NCBI GenBank assembly: GCA_943324745.2
Contig: CALPMT020000014.1
Location: 1 to 64,000 of the forward strand
Direction: 5' to 3'
From: Chitinophaga pinensis
GTDB taxonomy: Bacteria; Bacteroidota; Bacteroidia; Flavobacteriales_D; Crocinitomicaceae
Length of the DNA: 64,000 nt
In this document: positions 60,140-64,000 of the stretch, one piece after another
Layout: each line of letters begins with the position of its first letter
How positions within the stretch are numbered: the stretch's first letter is position 1
The notes under the pieces: model-generated
What the model was told of the DNA's origin: nothing
What the model saw: the letters and a program-made list of their open reading frames with translations, nothing else
Databases searched by the model: none
Made by a program: the position numbers and the translations under genes

Positions 60140-60243
60140 ATCACTTTAAATCTAATAATTTCTACATTCCAAAAATCTTATACGCCTTATATGGCTTCCC
60201 CTTTCTTTTTATTTCTAAATTAGCATCGTTAATATTTTAACCG

Positions 60244-61581
60244 ATGAAAACAATACTTCTTTTGGGAGCTGGGCTTTCCAGTTCTTCTTTAATTCGCTAT
60301 TTTTTAGAACATTCTGAAAAATTTGACTGGCAATTGCGTGTGTGTGACCAAGATTTAGCGTTGGTTCAACATAAATTAAACGGACACAGACGTGGAGTAG
60401 CCTTATCATTCAATGCGCTTGACCCCAAAGAAAGACAGCCTGAAATTGAAAAAGCGGATTTGGTAATTAGTATGTTACCTGCCCGTTTTCACGTTGAAGT
60501 TGCAAAAGATTGTATTGCGTTAAAGACAAATTTAATTACGCCTTCGTATGTTTCTGAGGAAATGAAAGCCTTAGACGAAGAAGCAAAAGCTGCGGGAATT
60601 ATTATCATGAATGAAATCGGTGTAGATCCTGGTATTGATCACATGTCTGCCTCTAAAATCTTAGATGAAATTAGATTACAAGATGCCGAAATTCATAGTT
60701 TTAAATCGTTTTGTGGTGGTTTAATCGCTCCGAGTAATGATACAAATCCATGGAACTATAAGTTTACTTGGAATCCTCGTAATGTGGTGATTGCAGGACA
60801 AGGACCAGCAGCAGCATTTATTGAAGAGAAAGAATATAAATACATTCCATACAATCGTTTATTTCAACGTTTAGAAACCATTGAAATTGAAGGGTATGGA
60901 AAATTTGAAGGGTATGCAAATCGTAATTCACTTTCTTATAGACCAATTTATCAATTAGACAATATTCCAACTATTTATCGTGGTACATTGCGTAGACCAG
61001 GATTTTCCTATGCATGGAATATTTTTGTAGAGTTGGGAATGACGGAGGATAGTTACAAATTAGAAAATTCAGAACACTTAACACCACGTAATTTTATCAA
61101 TGCTTTTCTGCCTTTTCAAGTAGGGGAGTCGGTAGAAGACAAATTTAAGCGTTTGTTCACGAAAGGGGATGATGAATTATTCCATAAATTTAAGTGGCTT
61201 GGTATTTTTGAGAATGAAACACCGATTGGTTTGAAAAATGCTTCTCCTGCGCAACTATTGGAGAAAATTTTGGTGGATAAATGGGTACTAGAAGAGAACG
61301 ATAAAGATATGTTGGTAATGTACCATGATTTTGAATATTCGATCAGTGGTACACGCCATAAAATTATTTCTTCGATGGTAAATATTGGTGAAAATCAAGT
61401 GTTTACTGCAATGAGTAACACTGTAGGTTTACCAGTTGCTATTTGCGGAAAAATGATTCTAAATGGTCATTTAACTTTAAAAGGGGTGCAAATACCAGTG
61501 ATGAAAGAGGTGTATGATCCTATTTTATCGGAATTAGAAAATTATGGAATCACATTCACAGAAAAACATTCCATTATTTAA
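60244..61581 (+). CDS. Saccharopine dehydrogenase-family protein
   Basis: A 445-residue NAD(P)-dependent protein. The Rossmann loop is ILLLGAGLSSSSLIRYFLEH, followed by DLVISMLPARFHVEVAKDCI, LITPSYVSEEMKALDEEAKA, and the family motif NEIGVDPGIDHMSASKILDE. The later SFKSFCGGLIAPSNDTNPWN and YKFTWNPRNVVIAGQGPAA regions are as in saccharopine reductases of the LYS9 type. It may act in lysine breakdown, although related enzymes make carboxynorspermidine or other products. No lysine pathway genes adjoin. The gene stands alone with a hairpin after the stop. Confidence 0.85.
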   Translation: MKTILLLGAGLSSSSLIRYFLEHSEKFDWQLRVCDQDLALVQHKLNGHRRGVALSFNALDPKERQPEIEKADLVISMLPARFHVEVAKDCIALKTNLITPSYVSEEMKALDEEAKAAGIIIMNEIGVDPGIDHMSASKILDEIRLQDAEIHSFKSFCGGLIAPSNDTNPWNYKFTWNPRNVVIAGQGPAAAFIEEKEYKYIPYNRLFQRLETIEIEGYGKFEGYANRNSLSYRPIYQLDNIPTIYRGTLRRPGFSYAWNIFVELGMTEDSYKLENSEHLTPRNFINAFLPFQVGESVEDKFKRLFTKGDDELFHKFKWLGIFENETPIGLKNASPAQLLEKILVDKWVLEENDKDMLVMYHDFEYSISGTRHKIISSMVNIGENQVFTAMSNTVGLPVAICGKMILNGHLTLKGVQIPVMKEVYDPILSELENYGITFTEKHSII

Positions 61582-61605
61582 TAATATCAATCCATTTTCC
61601 CGTAC

Positions 61606-61625
61606 GGTCGCGACGCATCGCGACC
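61606..61625. terminator. Hairpin GGTCGCGA/TCGCGACC between convergent genes
   Basis: An 8-bp perfect stem with loop CGCA, followed on the plus strand by CCATTTTTTT. It lies 24 bases after the saccharopine-dehydrogenase-like stop and probably ends that transcript. GC-rich compared with its surroundings, it may also be a dispersed repeat. Confidence 0.65.
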
Positions 61626-61662
61626 CCATTTTTTTGGAATTAAATTGCAAAAAAATATTTAT

Positions 61663-62031
61663 TTATATCATTTTCAATCCCAAAATCACACCACCTATTC
61701 CCAACCCTACACTCACCACCACATTCGCCATCAACATCCCATAATTACCATTTTCTAATAACTGTACATTCTCTGCAGCAAATGTTGAGAATGTCGTAAA
61801 TCCACCACAAAACCCAGTAATCAACAATAATTTTAATTGTGGATTCCATCCTTCATTTTTACCGAAGTAACCAATTAATAATCCGATAATTAAACAGCCT
61901 AAAAAATTAGTTATGAATGTTGCTAATGGAAATATTCCCTTAAAATAGTGTTTTCCTACATTTGCCAAAAGATACCGCATTACACTCCCAACAGCTCCTC
62001 CAATTCCAACAAATACAATCGATTTTAGCAT
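61663..62031 (-). CDS. crcB: Fluoride exporter CrcB/FluC
   Basis: A 122-residue, four-helix membrane protein. FVGIGGAVGSVMRYLLANVG, FPLATFITNFLGCLIIGLLI, and the hallmark GFCGGFTTFSTFAAENVQLL are all present, followed by the last helix (VVVSVGLGIGGVILGL). CrcB forms a dual-topology dimer that exports fluoride. Only one copy is seen, as expected for the homodimeric type. No fluoride riboswitch is evident upstream. It lies downstream of the AsmA-family gene on the same strand, 72 bases away. Confidence 0.93.
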   Translation of the reverse strand: MLKSIVFVGIGGAVGSVMRYLLANVGKHYFKGIFPLATFITNFLGCLIIGLLIGYFGKNEGWNPQLKLLLITGFCGGFTTFSTFAAENVQLLENGNYGMLMANVVVSVGLGIGGVILGLKMI

Positions 62032-62064
62032 AATTTGATCATTTTTTTTAAGATGTATTGTACG

Positions 62065-62086
62065 TATAGGGCATGCGCTATGCCTA
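62065..62086. repeat. Imperfect palindrome with GCATGC core
   Basis: TAGGGCATGCGCTATGCCTA forms an imperfect inverted repeat with a one-base bulge. It resembles the GCATGC-centred palindromes at 8882-8935 and 24022-24069 but is shorter and degenerate. It sits between crcB and the AsmA-family gene. Confidence 0.35.
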
Positions 62087-62103
62087 AACAGCTTCTCTTA
62101 TCG

Positions 62104-64000
62104 TCACTTCGTCACTTTACTCATAATCTCATCGGCTTTTTGATTCGCTTCTTGCTCGATGCGTTGCGCTTTATCTTCAGCTGTTTTACGCAATTTAGTT
62201 GCTGCAACTTCAGCTAATTTCTTTTTGATAGGATTTCCTCCTGCTTCTGCAACTAGTGCATCTGCTTGTTTATTTCCTTCAGCACGAACTATATCTGCTG
62301 CACGTTTTGCCTCTGCTTTTACATTGTCTGCTTGTTTTTGGGCGTCTGCAATTAATTGTTGTTTCTTTTTTGTTAAGTCTTCTTTTACTTCGTTGACTTT
62401 CTCTGTTACTTTTTGTTTTACAATCGTTTTAACAGAATCTTTTGCTTGTTTAACAGCATCTTTTAACGAATTTTTTAGGTTCCCTGTTAACTTACCAATT
62501 GATTCTTTCAAATCAACGGAAACTATAGGTTTAGTTGTTTTTCCTGTAATCATCGCATTTACAGGTATAATAGATGGTAATTCTTGAACTTTTAATTTAA
62601 TTGGTAAACCATTTAATTTTGCAAGTCCATTTTCTATTGTTTTTAGTGCTCCTGCAGGAATTTCCTCCCTAGGAATATTTAATACTAATTTGTAATCTAG
62701 TTCTTGTTCAAAAGAGGTTGATCCAGAAATATCGGTATTAATTTTCCCTAGTTTTACCGTAAATGGTGTTAATGTAATTTTTCCATTGGCAAATTTGAAT
62801 TTTGCTTTAAAATCACGCATAGTTTGAGAGGCTAATTTGGGCATATTTAATTCACTAGACAATTTTGTTAGTGGTTCATATCCAGACACATTGATTTCGT
62901 TGGATGAGATATCCCCATTTCCAGTCAATGTACTGTAAACCGGTTCCATCGATGTTTGGAGAATCGTTTTCATCGTAAATGTAGTTGAAATTTTACCTTT
63001 CACATATTTTGCGATTGGCGCTAGTTTTTCAATGGTTACAAAATTCTTCGCTAAATCAGCTACACTAATCTGTTGGATATCATAGCTAAAATTAACACTT
63101 GGCTTATGATGATTTTGCGTATTATAGGTTCCATCTAAACCAACTTTACCACCAAGTATTTGCATGGTTAACTGATTCAACGAAGCAATTTCTTCCTTCA
63201 TGCCAACTGAACCTTTTGTATTTTGTATGGAAATCCCATTGTATTTTATGGTTTTTACATCCATGTTTAAGTTGACATCCAAATTGTCAGGAATTAAAAA
63301 GGCTTCCGTTGCTTTTGTTTCCGCTGTATTTGTTGTTTGTTCCGTAGGTCTTGTAGCTGTAGGAGTAGCACTAGTTCCCATCAATGCGTCTAAATCTAAG
63401 GTATTACTCGAAAAATTGAAATTTCCTTTCAATAGTTCATTTTTAAATACATAGGCTAAATAATTGTCAATAGTACCTTGCATAGTAAAATCACTCGCGC
63501 CCATTTTTGCTTGTAAATTTTCCAAACGTAAATTTTGTGGTGTAAAATGCAGTTTCATGTTTGCTACTTCAACAGCTGCAGGTAAATCTTTCGATTTGTA
63601 AATAATATCAATTAATTCAATAATTCCATCTGCATCAAACGCTTCATATCGTTCTTGGTCGATGGTACTCATGTTTCCTTTCAATGCAATATCTGCAAGT
63701 AGTTTCCCTTGGTAGGATTCACCTTCAGTCATTGGCATAACTTTTCCTAATGTTGCTAAGTTAATTTTAGCCATAATTTTAGCTGCAATTGCCGGATCAC
63801 TCATCGGATTGCGTAGTTGCATAGACATGTCTATTAGATTACCTGCAAAGTCTGCATGAAATTTTGAAACATCTAATTTCATTTGGTCTAAATTGGAACC
63901 TCCAGCAAAACTTGAATTAGCATCTATTGCTATGTTTTTAATGGATTGTGGTAAACCGGCATATTGAATGGAAGCATTTTTTACTTGAATACCCGCATCC
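62104..64000 (-). CDS. AsmA-family protein, 5' part beyond the window
   Basis: The frame is open to the right edge, with 632 codons seen, so the true start lies outside. ATG 63882 is internal. The visible part is the C-terminal portion of an AsmA-like envelope protein: repeated beta-strand blocks with LGKVMPMTEGESYQGKLLAD, LQAKMGASDFTMQGTIDNYL, KTIKYNGISIQNTKGSVG, KGKISTTFTMKTILQTSMEP and LDYKLVLNIPREEIPAGALK. The last roughly 115 residues change to an Ala/Lys/Glu-rich coiled coil (KKKQQLIADAQKQADNVKAE, ADDIV-like repeats ending ADEIMSKVTK), an unusual appendix. Relatives (AsmA, TamB, YhdP) are implicated in moving phospholipid to the outer membrane. Probably an inner-membrane-anchored periplasmic protein. 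Confidence 0.82.
   Translation of the reverse strand, partial: DAGIQVKNASIQYAGLPQSIKNIAIDANSSFAGGSNLDQMKLDVSKFHADFAGNLIDMSMQLRNPMSDPAIAAKIMAKINLATLGKVMPMTEGESYQGKLLADIALKGNMSTIDQERYEAFDADGIIELIDIIYKSKDLPAAVEVANMKLHFTPQNLRLENLQAKMGASDFTMQGTIDNYLAYVFKNELLKGNFNFSSNTLDLDALMGTSATPTATRPTEQTTNTAETKATEAFLIPDNLDVNLNMDVKTIKYNGISIQNTKGSVGMKEEIASLNQLTMQILGGKVGLDGTYNTQNHHKPSVNFSYDIQQISVADLAKNFVTIEKLAPIAKYVKGKISTTFTMKTILQTSMEPVYSTLTGNGDISSNEINVSGYEPLTKLSSELNMPKLASQTMRDFKAKFKFANGKITLTPFTVKLGKINTDISGSTSFEQELDYKLVLNIPREEIPAGALKTIENGLAKLNGLPIKLKVQELPSIIPVNAMITGKTTKPIVSVDLKESIGKLTGNLKNSLKDAVKQAKDSVKTIVKQKVTEKVNEVKEDLTKKKQQLIADAQKQADNVKAEAKRAADIVRAEGNKQADALVAEAGGNPIKKKLAEVAATKLRKTAEDKAQRIEQEANQKADEIMSKVTK

Noticed and set aside
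61663-62103. Fluoride riboswitch upstream of crcB
   Set aside because: The 72 bases between the AsmA-family gene and crcB lack the conserved pseudoknot sequence and contain only a degenerate palindrome.
1-64000. tRNA or rRNA genes
   Set aside because: No cloverleaf with a GTTCRANNC arm and CCA-type end, and no rRNA-like sequence, was found on either strand by eye.

Overview
The window looks like chromosome from a low-GC Bacteroidota, most likely a Flavobacteriales member (Fluviicola/Crocinitomix-type is a guess). The signs are five proteins with type A type IX secretion (T9SS) sorting tails, one CHU_C/gliding-type (type B) tail beside a PorP/SprF protein, a fused MurF-alanine racemase, DUF5686 and BBP2-type outer-membrane proteins, and repeated TAnnTTTG promoter boxes. 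I found no tRNA, rRNA, CRISPR array, complete insertion sequence or prophage.

Layout. 1-9.4 kb: CHU_C adhesin plus PorP/SprF operon, OmpA lipoprotein, SnoaL-like protein, DUF5686 protein, murF-alr fusion, YflT-like stress protein. 9.5-14.3 kb: two T9SS cargo genes, then a CPFC thioredoxin-like membrane protein paired with a small cysteine-containing lipoprotein. 14.3-22.1 kb is the accessory part. Two large tandem paralogues (LamG, cohesin-like, Ig-like, dockerin-like and T9SS modules) are flanked on both sides by related islands made of palindromes, an intact YoeB toxin-antitoxin pair, an intact DUF2442 gene and several broken genes (DUF4160, DUF2442, an HTH regulator). 22.1-39.2 kb is mostly housekeeping: YgiQ radical SAM protein, porin, DivIC/FtsB, SpoIID, DprA, metallophosphoesterase, RhuM-Fic protein, IleS, two glycosyltransferases, DEAD-box helicase. 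A decayed membrane-protein gene lies at 30.3-30.9 kb. 39.4-41.1 kb: a cation antiporter gene interrupted by one nonsense codon, and mgtC.

41.2-49.5 kb is one minus-strand nucleotide-sugar operon. It holds a WbpE-type aminotransferase, UDP-glucose dehydrogenase, UDP-glucuronate decarboxylase, WbpD-type acetyltransferase, WbpB-type oxidoreductase, UDP-HexNAc dehydrogenase, RfbB and a CpsB/YwqE phosphatase. Together these should supply UDP-xylose and a 2,3-diacetamido-uronic acid sugar for a surface polysaccharide. 49.6-64 kb: beta-barrel plus WaaA, another T9SS protein, an omega-amidase/aminotransferase pair, a nested inverted-repeat element, MgtE-ArsC/Spx, a small group of unknown genes with an HTH regulator, a saccharopine-dehydrogenase-like enzyme, CrcB, and a large AsmA-family protein running off the right edge.

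The most distinctive features are the cohesin/dockerin-bearing paralogues with mosaic 3' ends inside a toxin-antitoxin graveyard, a set of genes whose -7 box lies 4-6 nt before the ATG (putative leaderless mRNAs), and several palindromic repeats in the slots where terminators would be. Domain names come from reading motifs by eye; no database search was possible.
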